Assembly: GCA_946902875.1 (NCBI GenBank)
Contig: OX336345.1
Span: 11,129,395 to 11,193,394 of the forward strand
From: Nematopogon swammerdamellus
Lineage: Eukaryota; Arthropoda; Insecta; Lepidoptera; Adelidae
Direction: 5' to 3'
DNA: 64,000 nucleotides
The position numbers were made by a program, and so were the translations under genes. The notes under the pieces were generated by a model. It was not told the DNA's origin. It ran no database searches and worked only from the letters and a program-made list of their open reading frames with translations. Below, piece after piece: positions 33,880 to 45,248 of this stretch (its first letter is position 1; every line of letters starts with the position of its first letter).

Positions 33880-36800
33880 TCTTTCGTTACTTAGTTACTT
33901 ACTTTTTCGAGAACGTTTATCGTCTTCCTGAACGCACCTCGGCCTTCGACCTCGCCCTTAATTACTTACTTTCTTAGAGATGGTTTATTGTATTCCAGAA
34001 AGCAGCTTAGCCTGAAACCTCGCCGTTAGTTACTTACTTTATTTAAAACGATCGTTTACCTAAACGCAGCTCGGCCTTCGGCCTCGCCCATAGTTACTTA
34101 CTTTAATCTAGAAGGTTTTTCCTCTTCCTGAACGCAGCTCGGCCTTCGGCCTCACCCATAGTTTATACTTACTTTCACGGAGAAGGTTTATAGTCCTCAT
34201 GAAAGCAGCTTGGCCTTCGGCCTCGCCCTCAGTTACTTACTTTCTTCGAGAAGGTTTATAGCATTCCTGAACGCAGCTCGGGCTTCGGCCTCGCCCTCAG
34301 TTACTTACTTTCTTCGAGAAGGTTTATCCTCTTCCTGAACGCAGCTCGGCCTTCGGCTTCGCCCGTAGTTACTTATTGTCTACGAGAATTTTTATCGTCT
34401 TCCTGAACGCAGCTCGGCCTTCGGCCTCGCCCTCAGTTGCTTACTTTCTTCGAGAAGGTTTATGGTCTTCCCGAATGTAGCTCGGCCTTCGGCCTCGCCC
34501 TTAATTACTTTTTTTTTTTTTTTTTTTTATGGAAACTGACACGATTGGCTACCATCACCTACAACATCCGTGATGTCAGCCCATAACACCGGGTGAACTT
34601 GGTGCCACGTCAGTGCTTCCCTTCGGTCGTGCCGGCTACACTGAACTGGACGGAAAACACAAACTATTTACATAGCCGTTTCGACCGACCTTTCATTCAG
34701 TGCGGTGGTACCAACCCGGGCGGGTTAAACCCTACCACCTAGTAATATAAGAAGGGAATCATATCCCTTAGTCGCCTTTTACGACATACACGGGGAGAGA
34801 TGCAGTGGGGCTATTCTTTTAAAGTACCGGCCCCACACGGTACGAATTACTTACTTTCTTAGAGAAGGTTTATCGTTTTCCTGAACGCAGCTCGGCCTTC
34901 GGCCTTGCCCTTAGTTACTTACTGTCTTCGAGAAGGTTTATCGTCTTCCTGAACGCAGCTCGGCCTTCGGCCTCGCCTTTTGTTACTTACTTTCTTCGAG
35001 CAGGTTTATAGTCTTCCTGAACGCAGCTCGGCCTTCGGCCTCGCCCTTAGTAACTAACTGTCTTCGAGAAGGTGTATGGTCTTCATGAACGCAGCTCGGC
35101 CTTCGGCCTCGCCCTTATTTACTTACATTCATCGATAAGGTTTATAGTCTTCCTGAACGCAGCTCGGCCTTCGGCCTCGCCATCAGTTACATACTGTCTT
35201 CGAGAAGGTTTATGGTCTTCCTGAACGCAGCTCGGCCTTCGGCCTCGCCCTTAGTTACTTACTTTCATTGATAAGGTTTATAGTCTTCCTGAACGCAGCT
35301 CGGCCCTCGGCCTCGCCCTTAGTTACTTACTTTCATCGATGTGGTTTATAGTCTTCCTGAACGAGGCTCGGCCTTCGGCCTCGCCCTTAGTTACTTACTT
35401 TCTTCGAGAAGGTTTATAGTCTTCCTGAACGCAGCTCGATCTTCGGCCTCGCCCTTAGTTTCTTACTATGTTCGAGAAGGTTTATGGTTTTGCTGAACGC
35501 AGCTCGGCCTTCGGCCTCGCCCTTTGTTACTTACTTTCTTCGAGAAGGTTTATAGTCTTCCTGAACGCAGCTCGGCCTTCAGCCTCGCCCTCAGTCGCTT
35601 ACTTTCTTCGAGAAGGTTTATGGTCTTCCTGAATGTAGCTCGGCTTTCGGCTTCGCCATTAATTAATTACTTTCTTGGATAAGGTTAATCGTCTTCCTGA
35701 ACGCAGCTCGGCCTTCGGCCTCGCCCCCAGTTACTTATTGTCTTCGAAAAGGTTTATGGTCTTCCTGAACGCAACTCGGCCTTCGGCCTCGCCCTTTGTT
35801 ACTTACTTTCTTCGAGAAGGTTTATAGTCTTCCTGAACGCAACACGGCCTTCGGCCTCGCCCTCAGTTACTTACTGTCTTCGAGAAGGTTTATGGTCTTC
35901 CAGAACGCAGCTCGGCCTTCGGCCTCGCCCTTAGTCACTCACTTTCATCGATAAGGTTTATAGTCTTTCTGAACGCAGCTCGGCCTTCGGCTTCGCCCTT
36001 AGTTACTTACTTTCATCGATAAGATTTATAGTCTTCCTGAACGCAGCTCGGCCTTCGGCCTCGCCCTCAGTTACTAACTGTCTTCGAGAAGGTTTATGGT
36101 CTTCCTGAACGCAGCTCGGCCTTCGGCCTCGCCCTTAGTTACTTACTTTCATCGATAAGGTTTATAGTCTTCCTGAACGCAGCTCGGCCTTCGGCCTCGC
36201 CCTTAGTTACTTACTTTCATCGATAAGGTTTATAGTCTTCCTGAAGGCAGCTCGGCCTTCGGCCTCGCCCTCAGTTACTTACGGTCTTCGAGAAGGTTTA
36301 TGGTCTTCCTGAACGCAGCTCGGCCTTCGGCCTCGCCCTTAGTTACTTACTTTCATCGATAAGGTTTATAGTCTTCCCTTACGCAGCTCGGCCTTCGGCC
36401 TCGCCCTTAGTTACTTACTTTCATCAATAAGGTTTATAGTCTTCCTGAACGCAGCTCGGCCTTCGGCCTCGCCCTTAGTTACTTACTTTCATCGATAAGG
36501 TTTATAGTCTTCCTGAACGCAGCTCGGCCTTCGGCCTCGCCCTTAGTTACTTACTTTCTTTGAGAAGGTTTATAGTCTTCCTGAACGCAGCTCGACCTTC
36601 GGCCTCGCCCTTAGTTTCTTACTATGTTCGAGAAGGTTTATGGTTTTCCTGAACGCAGCTTGGCCTTCGGCCTCGCCCTTAGTTACTTACTTTCTTCGAG
36701 AAGGTTTATAGTCTTCCTGAACGCAGCTCGGCTTTCGGCCTTGCCCTCGGTTGCTTACTTTCTTCGAGAAGGTTTATGGTCTTCCTGAATGTAGCTCGGC

Positions 36801-37160
36801 CTTCGTCCTCGCCCTTAATTACTTACTTTCTTAGATAAGGTTTGTCGTCTTCCTGAACGCAGCTCGGCCTTCGGCCTCGCCCTCAGTTACTTATTGTCTT
36901 CGAGAAGGTTTATGGTCTTCCTGAACGCAGCTCGGCCTTCGGCCTCGCCCTTAATTACTTACTTTCTTAGAGATAGTTTATCGTCTTCCTGAACGCAGCT
37001 CGGCCTTCGGCCTCGCCCTCAGTTACTTGCTTTCTTCGAGAAGGTTTATAGTCTTCCTGAACGCAACTCGGCCTTTGGCCTCGCCCTTTGTTACTTACTT
37101 TCTTAGAGATGGTTTATCGACTTCCTGAACGCAGCTCGGTCTTCGGCCTCGCCCATAGTT
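33880..37160 (+). repeat. 68-bp minisatellite with GGCCTTCGGCC palindrome
   Basis: More than forty units of about 68 bp, each with GAACGCAGCTCGGCCTTCGG, then CCTCGCCCTTAGTTACTTAC and a TCGATAAGGTTTATAGTC variant. It is interrupted once by the retroposon 34511-34844. Some units recur in two-unit patterns (TTCGAGAAGG versus ATCGATAAGG). Frames through it are not genes. Confidence 0.95.
34511..34844 (-). mobile_element. Retroposon nested in the minisatellite with target duplication
   Basis: The poly-T head (the tail of a minus-strand copy) continues with ATGGAAACTGACACGATTGG, GTGATGTCAGCCCATAACAC, the ACCCTACCACC block and a CCACACGGTACG far end. AATTACTT borders both sides (34503-34510 and 34845-34852), a clean target duplication inside a satellite unit. 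Confidence 0.85.
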
Positions 37161-37330
37161 ACTTACTATCTTCTTTGAAATACGAATTTCACGCGAGCGG
37201 AGCCGCGGGCTCAGCTAGTGGGTAATTAAATATTATAATAACACAGATCTTAGAAGTAGCTATTAATAGGTGTTCTGTGGTTAATAACATAATTTGTAAG
37301 TAACTATAATACTTATACGTACTTATAAGC

Positions 37331-37735
37331 GGCGGGTGGCCGAGTGGTTTGGGCATCGGCTTCTCATGCGAGAGATCCGAGGTTCGAATCCGTTCGACGT
37401 GTACCAATGAGTTTTTTTTCTGACGAAAAAATTTACGTGCATACCTACACATGCTGCTTCACCGTTCGGAACCGGTGTAAAACTGTAGGTCCCTTCCCTT
37501 GGCCCTTACTAGGTGGTAGGCTCAAATTGTGGCCGACTGGGTTGGTACCACCGTACTGGATGTAAGATGGCCGCATAACAGCCTCGGCTGTGTTCTCCTC
37601 TAGTCCAGTCCAGTATAGCCAGCAATCCAGGGAAGTCTCCGGTATGGCACCTACCTTCTCGGAGGTGATATTGGCTGGTCGGAGTATGCGCTTTGGTCCC
37701 TCCAACTCAGCCACCCATATCGGATTACATAAAAA
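37331..37735 (+). mobile_element. tRNA-headed SINE
   Basis: The head GGTGGCCGAGTGGTTTGGGC contains an A box and is followed by GAGGTTCGAATCC, a good B box, 37 bp later. The body (ACTGTAGGTCCCTTCCCTTG, GGTGGTAGG, GGTTGGTACCACCG) and the 3' end with TCAGCCACCCATAT and an A-run follow. It is a retroposon, not a functional tRNA gene. Body blocks are shared with 58600 onward; a fragment of the same 3' region lies at 26573-26634. Confidence 0.8.
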
Positions 37736-38250
37736 AAAACCTAACAAAGACTATCCATAAGTATAGATATATATGTTATTCTATTTCATAATTTGTTGTG
37801 TACCTTTCTATGTTTGTTTCGTCTCATTCGCTACTGAAGTTAGGAAACAAGAATGTTCTTGTTAGGAAACTATTATATTGTCTTTCTCGGGACCGCAGTC
37901 TTCCAGCTGTGTGTGGGTGGGTTGTGGCTATGTAAACTGACATCTGGCGCTACAACCTGTGCTACAACGCTCAACCGTCTCGCTTCAGACATAGTTAAAC
38001 CAGACTCATTTTAAACTATGTGGTACATTACATATTACCAGTCTCTATGTACTACATATTGTCTCTATGTACTACATATTACCAGTCTCATTTTACTATG
38101 CTTCAGATATGGTGGCTGCGCGATGGGACGTGAACTTGGCTGTCTTGAGCACCTTTGATCTCTTGGCACAGCTACCCATACAGGTTCTTATAAAAAAAAA
38201 ATCACAGGAACTCATCATTGTATGAACCTAAGAGTCCTACTCACTTCTCA

Positions 38251-40052
38251 TCTCACTAATATCATAAATGTGAAAGTATGTTTGTTTGTTTGTTTGTTTG
38301 TTTGTTTGTTCCTCTTTCACGCCTGAACGGCTGGACGGATTTGGACGAATCTTCGTATATGGGTAGTGTATATCCCGGAGTAACATAATTTTTAAAAAAA
38401 GTGGTCAAGTTCGAGCCGGGCTCGCGTACACAGGGTTCCGTACTATCGCGTTTTCTGTGAGAACTAGAAGGATTGGGATTTTCGTTTACGTTTTCCTGTA
38501 AATTAAGTGTATATCACATGGTAAAAATTTTTTTTTTTAAAGTGTTCAAGTTCGAGTCGAACTCACGTAAAGAGGGTTCCGTACCATCGCGTTTTCTGTG
38601 AGAACTAGAAGGATTGGGATTTTCGTTTACGTTTTCCTGTAAATTAAGTGTATATTACACTAAAGGGGGCGGGGGAGGGGAGGAGGGAAGGAGGAAGGGG
38701 GAGGGGAAGGGGGAGGGAGAGGAAGAGGGAGAGGAAGAGGGAGAGCAAGAGGGAGAGGTAGAGGGAGAGGGGGAGGGAGAAGGAGAGGGAGAGGGAGAGG
38801 GAGAGGGAGAGGGAGAGGGAGAGGGAGAGGGAGAGGGAGAGGGAGAGGGAGAGGGAGAGGGAGAGGGAGAGGGAGAGGGAGAGGGAGAGGGAGAGGGCGA
38901 GGGAGAGGGAGAGGGAGAGGGAGAGGGAGAGGGAGAGGGAGAGGGAGAGGAAATTCGTATTTAAAAAGAAGAAAGTAAGTAACTGAGGCGAGGCCGAAGG
39001 TCGAGCTGCGTTCAGGAAGTCCTTCTCGAAGAAAGTAAGTAGCTAAGGGCGTGGCCGAAGGCCGAGCTGTATCCTGGAAGACGCTAAACCTTCTTGATGA
39101 CAGTAGGTAACTATGGGCGATAGTTACTTACTTTCTTCAAGACGGTTTATAGTCTTCCTGAACGCAGCTCGGCCTTCGGCCTCGCCCTCAATTACTTAAT
39201 TTCTTCGAAAAGGTTTATAGTCTTCCTGAACGCAGCTCGGCCTTCGGCCTCGCCGTTAGTTACTTACTTTCATCGAGAAGGTTTATGGTCTTCCTGAACG
39301 CAGCTCGGCCTTCGGCCTCGCCCTCTATTACTTACTTTCTCCGAAAAGGTCATCGTCTTCCTGAACGCAGCTCGGCCTTCGGCCTCGCCCTCAGTTACGT
39401 ACTTTCATCAAGAAGGTTTATAGTCTTCCTGAACGCAGCTCGGCCTTCGGCCTCGCCCTCAATTACTTAATTTCTTCGAAAAAGTTTATAGTCTTCCTGA
39501 ACGCAGCTCGGCCTTCGGCCTCACCCTTAGTTACTTAATTTCATCGAGAAGGTTTATGGTCTTCCTGAACGCAGCTCGGCCTTCGGCCTCGCCCTCTGTT
39601 ACTTACTTTCTTCGAAAAGGTCAACGTCTTCCTGAACGCAGCTCGGCCTTCGGCCTCGCCCTCAGTTACGTACTTTCATCAAGAAGGTTTATAGTCTTCC
39701 TGAACGAAACTCGGCCTTCGGCCTCGCCCTCTGTTACTTACTTTCTTCGAAACGGTTATCGTCTTCCTGAACGCAGCTCGGCCTTCGGCCTCGCCCTCAG
39801 TTACTTACTTTCGTCAAGAAGGTTTATAGTCTTCCTGTACGCAGCTCGGCCTTCGGCCTCGCCCTCAATTACTTACTTTCTTTGAGTAGGTTTATCGTCT
39901 TCCTGAACGCAGCTCGGCTTTCGGCCTCGCCCTTAGTTAAATACTTTAGTTGAGAAGGTTTATCGTTTACCTTAACGCAGATCGGCCTTAGTTACTTACT
40001 TTCTTCCTTTGAAATACGAATTTCACGCGAGCGAAGCCGCGGGCAAAAGCTA
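38251..40052 (+). mobile_element. Second non-autonomous Helitron with the same minisatellite
   Basis: It starts TCTCACTAATATCATAAATG after an A and ends CCGCGGGCAAAAGCTAG before a T (40053). It contains GTTTGTTTGTTTG, two fragments of the Lepidoptera repeat (about 38397-38460 and 38530-38605), a GGGAGA array and 68-bp units in both orientations (inverse at 38975-39115, direct from 39120). Confidence 0.85.
38660..38951 (+). repeat. GGGAGA hexanucleotide array
   Basis: About 290 bp of nearly pure purine (GGGAGA) repeats, preceded by irregular G-rich sequence. It produces a Glu-Gly open frame that is not a gene. The strand asymmetry suggests triplex or G-quadruplex potential. Confidence 0.95.
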
Positions 40053-40059
40053 GTAGTTC

Positions 40060-41210
40060 AATAAATTTGAAATAAAATCGGAAACAGCACAGTGCGAGTG
40101 ACAGGAACAGCGCCGCGGAGTAGGCGGAGACAAGGTAGGTATGTATGTATAGCATTTCCAAGAATCACTAGAATGAGAAAACAAAATCGAACAAACATTT
40201 CTCACAAGCCGAGTAGCGAGAGAGGACGAGACCTAAAAATGAAAATCTCTTTGATCTGCCATGACTTTCAGCGAAGTGGAGGGGAGTTGAGATTACACTG
40301 ACAGATAACAGGGCAGAGTTCTACATATAATTGGCTGGATAAAACTAGATGTCAAGAACTCAGCGAGTGTACGAGTGCGTCATTCATAATTTTAATTTAG
40401 GTATTCAGGGGCTTCCGATGACATCATACCAGAAGCAACAAAGAATTTGAACACACAAGTCGGTATAAAAATTGCACGGTTAGTGCAAGCGTAGCGTAAT
40501 TGCAAGTATGTATTACTTACGTTATTATAATTCCTGGAAATATGACGCATGTTTGGATTTCATAAATGGAAGTCTCGATACAAAATGGATCAAGACAATA
40601 ATACAAAGGAGAACTAACGGAAACCTACATTTTAGGTACCTAATCCGAAAACTTAGACCTGACTATAATTTATGGTGCTACCAGCATATAACATGCGACA
40701 TCTCCCATATTATGGGAGATATCGCATACTCCCGATTTCATTGGCCGAAACTGAGAGCGTAGCACCACATACGTCTATGGCAGCACCCACAGAGATATAA
40801 ATTGTATAATATACGCTGCTGGTAGCTATGGAAGTAAAGAAAAGGAAAGCACACTTGAAGCACACACGCCTCGTCAGAACGAACCTGGTCTTGGAGTGCG
40901 AAATAACTGGAGCCGAAGGGCACAAGCAAATTAACTAAAAAAAAAAATTCTAAACAATTTTCTAATGATGAGTTTACTATGAAATCTGACACTATTGCAA
41001 ATAATGTTTTTTTATCTTTGGATAATCTATGTCTTCTTACATTGTGTATTATGGGAGGAGCTGACAAATAAAGCTGCATGATTATGATTTTAGTCGAATA
41101 AATTGTTTTTTGTTTTCTAATTTTTTTTTTTTGTGGCTACCCCAAATTTCGAGGAATTTTCGTTAAAAAGTGACTCTAACAGCTCTAAATATCCGCTCAA
41201 AATTTTATTT
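40060..41210. other. Non-coding sequence after the second Helitron
   Basis: Short chance frames only. A small dyad, ATCTCCCATATTATGGGAGA, lies near 40710. CGCGGAGTAGGCGGAGACAAG followed by GTAGGT at 40110-40140 looks donor-like but has no partner. Confidence 0.45.
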
Positions 41211-41214
41211 TTTG

Positions 41215-41540
41215 GGGTTCCGTATCCTTCTTACGGGACCCTATTACTAAGCCTATGTTGACTGTCTGTCTGTCCGTCTGTCTGTCCGAGGGCGGCTATA
41301 TCTCTTGAACCGTAATAGGTAGCCCGATGAAATTTTCACAGAATATGTGTTATTATAGCCGATATAACAACAAATAATAAAAATAAGTATGTAATAAAGT
41401 AAAAAAATCACGGGGGCCCCCATACAAGAAATTAAAAAGTGTATGCTTAATTTATTTTTAACTAATACATAGATGGCGTGGCGCTGAACATGACATGGCG
41501 ATACGGAACCCTCGGTGCGAGAGTTCGACTCGCACTTGTT
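41215..41540 (-). repeat. Lepidoptera interspersed repeat, minus copy
   Basis: It runs from GGTTCCGTATCCTTCTTACG to CGAGAGTTCGACTCGCACTT and contains CGATATAACAACAAATAAT. Same family as 9811-10095. Confidence 0.7.
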
Positions 41541-41544
41541 ATCA

Positions 41545-42240
41545 AAAGTCGATGATTTCTACAACAACAGACGTGCAATATTGCATCAAAAATTTTCAAC
41601 CAAAACCCAAAACGAACAAATTTTCATCTCGTTTACACCTGTCTTGTCTAATTTCTCGGGTTTGTCGAATAGAAGATGATGATTTCAGATTGAGATCAGA
41701 TGATTTCCAATTAAAACTTTATTTCATAATGTTTTATTAATTCCTTTTTCTTTAAAATACTTTAAATCAACAACAGAAACAAAAACTATAGAAAAATTGT
41801 CCTAACAAAGGGTCGTACTAGTTTATGTGCTGTACTATAAAAATAAAAAAATATAAATCACCACTTTTGTTCGCCAGTTCTTCTATGATGGTCGAAATTG
41901 AGAGAGGAAGCATTAATATATTTTCTGGCATTGCATATATTCTGGTCATATATATGCACTTGGTGTCCCACAAAGTATTTCAATTAAATCATTAAATAAT
42001 AACTCCGATCACATACTATACGACTAGTTCTTATCGTAGATCCAGACTTGCTCTCTGTCCCTCTGCTCAAATTGAAATTGAATTGAAACCGGTTTAAAAT
42101 AAAAAAAAATATTTTCATAAACTACAGCTATCCGCTACCTAAACATGGTACTATAAGGTTTCGGGCTCCAAGTATTCATTAAATTATTAGAGAAACGAAA
42201 CCCAACAATGAAATTACAGCTCCTGTATTAGATTGTTGGA
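41545..42240. other. AT-rich sequence, nothing recognised
   Basis: No repeat, gene or RNA identified. Confidence 0.5.
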
Positions 42241-42354
42241 TTGAACAGGTTTATTTGAATCAAAATAAATGTATACCACAAATATATTCAGCTTGGCGCC
42301 ACATCCTCAAAGATTGCGTCCTCCAAGATGATTCCAATAATAATCTCAAATCGT

Positions 42355-42470
42355 CTCGTGGCGGGGTCCCGTGTCACCAGACCGAGCTGGGGCTGTGCCG
42401 GGGCAGCCGGGGGGCGCCGGGGGCGCCGCCGCGCCGGGCGTGCTGCCGCCTCCGCAGCGCGACAAACATT
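42355..42470. other. Isolated GC-rich island, possible exon
   Basis: About 115 bp of GC-rich sequence, open on both strands. The minus frame reads ARPARRRPRRPPAAPAQPQL, then VTRDPATRRFE. The composition resembles the POPDC exons, and the place (upstream of exon 31524-31681 in gene orientation) would allow an early exon. No convincing donor or membrane segment is seen, so it is left unassigned. Confidence 0.3.
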
Positions 42471-42664
42471 TTTCCTATTTTCCCGCGAGCTTGAAAAATA
42501 AGGCCGCTGCACATCTGGATCGGATATAAATCACACGCTGTGCACTGCATCTCTTTGAATTTCTTACATAGCTATGTCTGTTGCAGTGAAAGACAAGGAA
42601 ATGTTTATTTAGTTATGTACTTATGTATTAATATGAAGTTTATTAAAAAACCTTTTCAAAACAA

Positions 42665-42925
42665 AGGTGTTATGGGCTGACATCACGGATTAGTAGGTGG
42701 TACATCACCCTGTCAATTTCCATAAAAAACAAACTTTTATAAAAAATCACTAAAATGAAAGATATAACTTTGGTTTTCAGTCCAGTTCAGTGTAACCGGC
42801 ACGACCGAAGGGAAGCACTGACATGACACCTAGTTCATCCGGTGTTATGGGCTGACATCACGGATGTGCAACATGATGTGATGTAATCCGACATGGTGAT
42901 GTAAACAACAGTTTACATAAAAAAA
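42665..42925 (+). repeat. Two partial SINE 3' ends
   Basis: GTGTTATGGGCTGACATCAC occurs twice (about 42670 and 42842), each leading to an A-rich tail (TTTCCATAAAAAA at 42717; TTTACATAAAAAAAG at 42913). The second is preceded by AGTTCAGTGTAACCGGCACG. Same body as 58720-58810. Confidence 0.7.
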
Positions 42926-44397
42926 GTTTAGGTTTTCGATTTGTTTTCAATACACTTGTCGCGAAATGTTCATAAAATTCATTTCATTGGACATTGATTG
43001 CTGCATAAGCAAGTATGTACTTGCCGAAGTATGCATTTTATTTTCATTGGACATTAGTAAATTTTATAAAAGCTTATTTTTAAAACGATCTTTTATTAAA
43101 AAAAATTAAATAGACTGGTTGAAAGGCAGAGGTTGCCTTTTTAAATTTTTTATGGAATAAGTCTTATGCAATAAGTCCGCCATTTGTAAATGTTCAATAC
43201 AAATCAATAAAGTATATTAAAATAATAGATTTTGGCAGAGTTATTTGTACATAATACAAAATATATTTCGTTGGTAATTAATTTAGAATTTATGCACCAG
43301 GTCAGGACAGAACAAACATTGTTAAGTCCACTGACAGAATTGTTGTGTTCTGTCAGCTCAAACAAACTTTCGCACGCAGTATATAAGAAGAACATAATAA
43401 GCCTTATGGCTTCATCTGCATCGTATAATAACGATGTTATCTGTATAAAATCTTTGCAGAATTTAGCATCTACTCCTGAAAAATCTGTTGAAATGGAACA
43501 GCGTAGAGGTTACTCCTGTCCTGTTACGTTACGTGAGACAGGCAGGAATGAGAAGCAAACCAAGTTTATTCCGATATAATTATGCTCCATTTGTGTCTCT
43601 TAACCTCTTAGACACAATTTGGCACTTGCGTCACCTCCTGAATGTTCATTCTCTTTGTTAGTTAGGTGTCAGATTACAAATTGATTAGTTTCGCACAAAA
43701 TTGACTTCGTTCGTTGTTGGTGGCATACGGTGGGTTCATAGCAGTTCCATGGTTTCTTTGTAAAAGGTTCATAGTAGGTAGACTCATGTTCTTACCTACT
43801 TATAAAAGTGCAGGATGTTTGAGATAATTTTGTTTTTTTTAAGTAATTTTATTATTATTTTTTATATAATATCAGTAAAACAATTATTAAATTGATTCAA
43901 CAAGTGCAAAACAATAATGTAACAGTTTAGATAAATTAAAATTACCTAAACTAAAACAAACCTTAAAAATAATTAACCTCTAGAGAGACTGCCACGATCC
44001 GGGTTGACCTACCGCCAGAGTCATAGAGCAATACCCTCGACGGCGAACTGAGTCGCTAGATAAAATATTTCATCCAGAGGCCGGGGAGGAGAAAGCTCCT
44101 GTGACACTAGCGGCGTTATTAAATTAAATTAAATTAAAGCTAAAACTAAATTAATCTAATTAAAATAACTTAAAGATATACCCAAATAGAATAAAAACTA
44201 ACCTAGTAAAATATAAATTTTATCAAAATTTCCGCGTTCCCCCTCTGGCTTTCCAGGCGAATTCTTTGCCTGAACGAGGGTTGGCCTATGGCGGCCGGCA
44301 CCGCCGCCGCCAACCTCGACCCTATCTTGTGAGCAAAAGCTGTCGTCTATCCGACCATGAGCCAAATGTTTCGACGTACACAACTAATAATTATACC

Positions 44398-44480
44398 TTC
44401 ATCACAGAATGTCCATGGGCATCGTTAGACACCTACTTGTAGGTGTAACGATGTCACATGTCGCGCTATCGATAAAAAAA
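44398..44480 (+). repeat. LINE 3' tail fragment (also 50638-50722 in the right block)
   Basis: The CATCACAGAATGTCCATGGG, GATGTCACATGTCGCGCT and A-run match 57590-57665. Preceded from about 43980 by GC-richer sequence that may belong to the same or another retroelement. Confidence 0.65.
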
Positions 44481-45248
44481 AAACCTAGTTAATATTTTAA
44501 TATTGTTTATGAATTATGCTTTCTTTGGCTGCGGTCTCCGCCACCGAACCTGGATTCATGGGCGGTGCGAGGTTGCTGGCGTAGATGGTCTCGAGCTCGA
44601 CTCGACGCATGTTGCGTACGAGGGTAGCGCCATATTTAATTTAAAATGTTTCTTTTCGAAAGTTTATTGTAGGAGGGCACCGAGCATACCTACGGGAGTG
44701 GCAACCGTCGAGCGCTAATATATAGGAAAATTAGCCGCGTGTTAGAGCATTTGCACTAACATATAGCGCTGCTGCGGGATCGACCGTCAGTGCACTCGCG
44801 ACTTGGGAACGAAGAACACGTATATGTGCACTACGCAAAATGGCGATTTGTGCAGTTCGTGCGTGTCGAAAGAGCTCAAGATCATCAGGAATGACAAAAG
44901 ATGGCGTAACCTTTCATAATTAGGTCATTTTAATGATAATACAATGCTTAAAGCGTGTAAAATACAAAAATTCCGCGAGTTAGGAGCACGACTGCGCGCC
45001 ATACTGGGCGCGTACACATGATAGGCAAATTTGACAGACTGGAAAGAAATTTGAAATCAATTATTGTTATGGGTGTTGTTAGTTTTTTTATGGCAATGAC
45101 ATGGATGAATTCAATTTATAATATGTATTGTTATTATTTCTTTAATATTACGTTTTCTATTTTTTATAATTATAAAACAAATATACCTATACAAAACTAA
45201 TATATTGTATATTATGTATTATTATAATAAGTATTATTTTATTATTAT

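Larger units (their letters stand above)
33253..37218 (+). mobile_element. Non-autonomous Helitron carrying a minisatellite
   Basis: It starts TCCATACTAATATTATAAAT after an A (33252) and ends CGGGCTCAGCTAG before a T (37219), with GC-rich hairpin-like sequence (CGCGAGCGGAGCCGCG) before the end. The TC...CTAG ends and A/T insertion site are Helitron signatures known in Lepidoptera. The interior holds CTGTCTGTCTGTC, two poly-G runs (33690-33708, 33822-33842), a long 68-bp minisatellite and a nested retroposon. No Rep/helicase gene. Confidence 0.85.

Noticed and set aside
37331..37410. tRNA gene
   Set aside because: The A and B boxes are good, but the sequence continues into a SINE body and an A-rich tail shared with other copies; it is a SINE head.
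38614..38964. Glu-Gly-rich 116-residue protein
   Set aside because: It is the translation of the GGGAGA simple repeat.
39285..39885. Ser/Ala-rich ORFs with FLNAARPSASPS repeats
   Set aside because: Frames through the 68-bp Helitron minisatellite; the 68-bp period is not a multiple of three.
40085..40135. Diverged copy of the POPDC exon (AALFL similarity to 31524-31681)
   Set aside because: Only about 18 bp resemble the exon; flanking residues and splice sites do not match.
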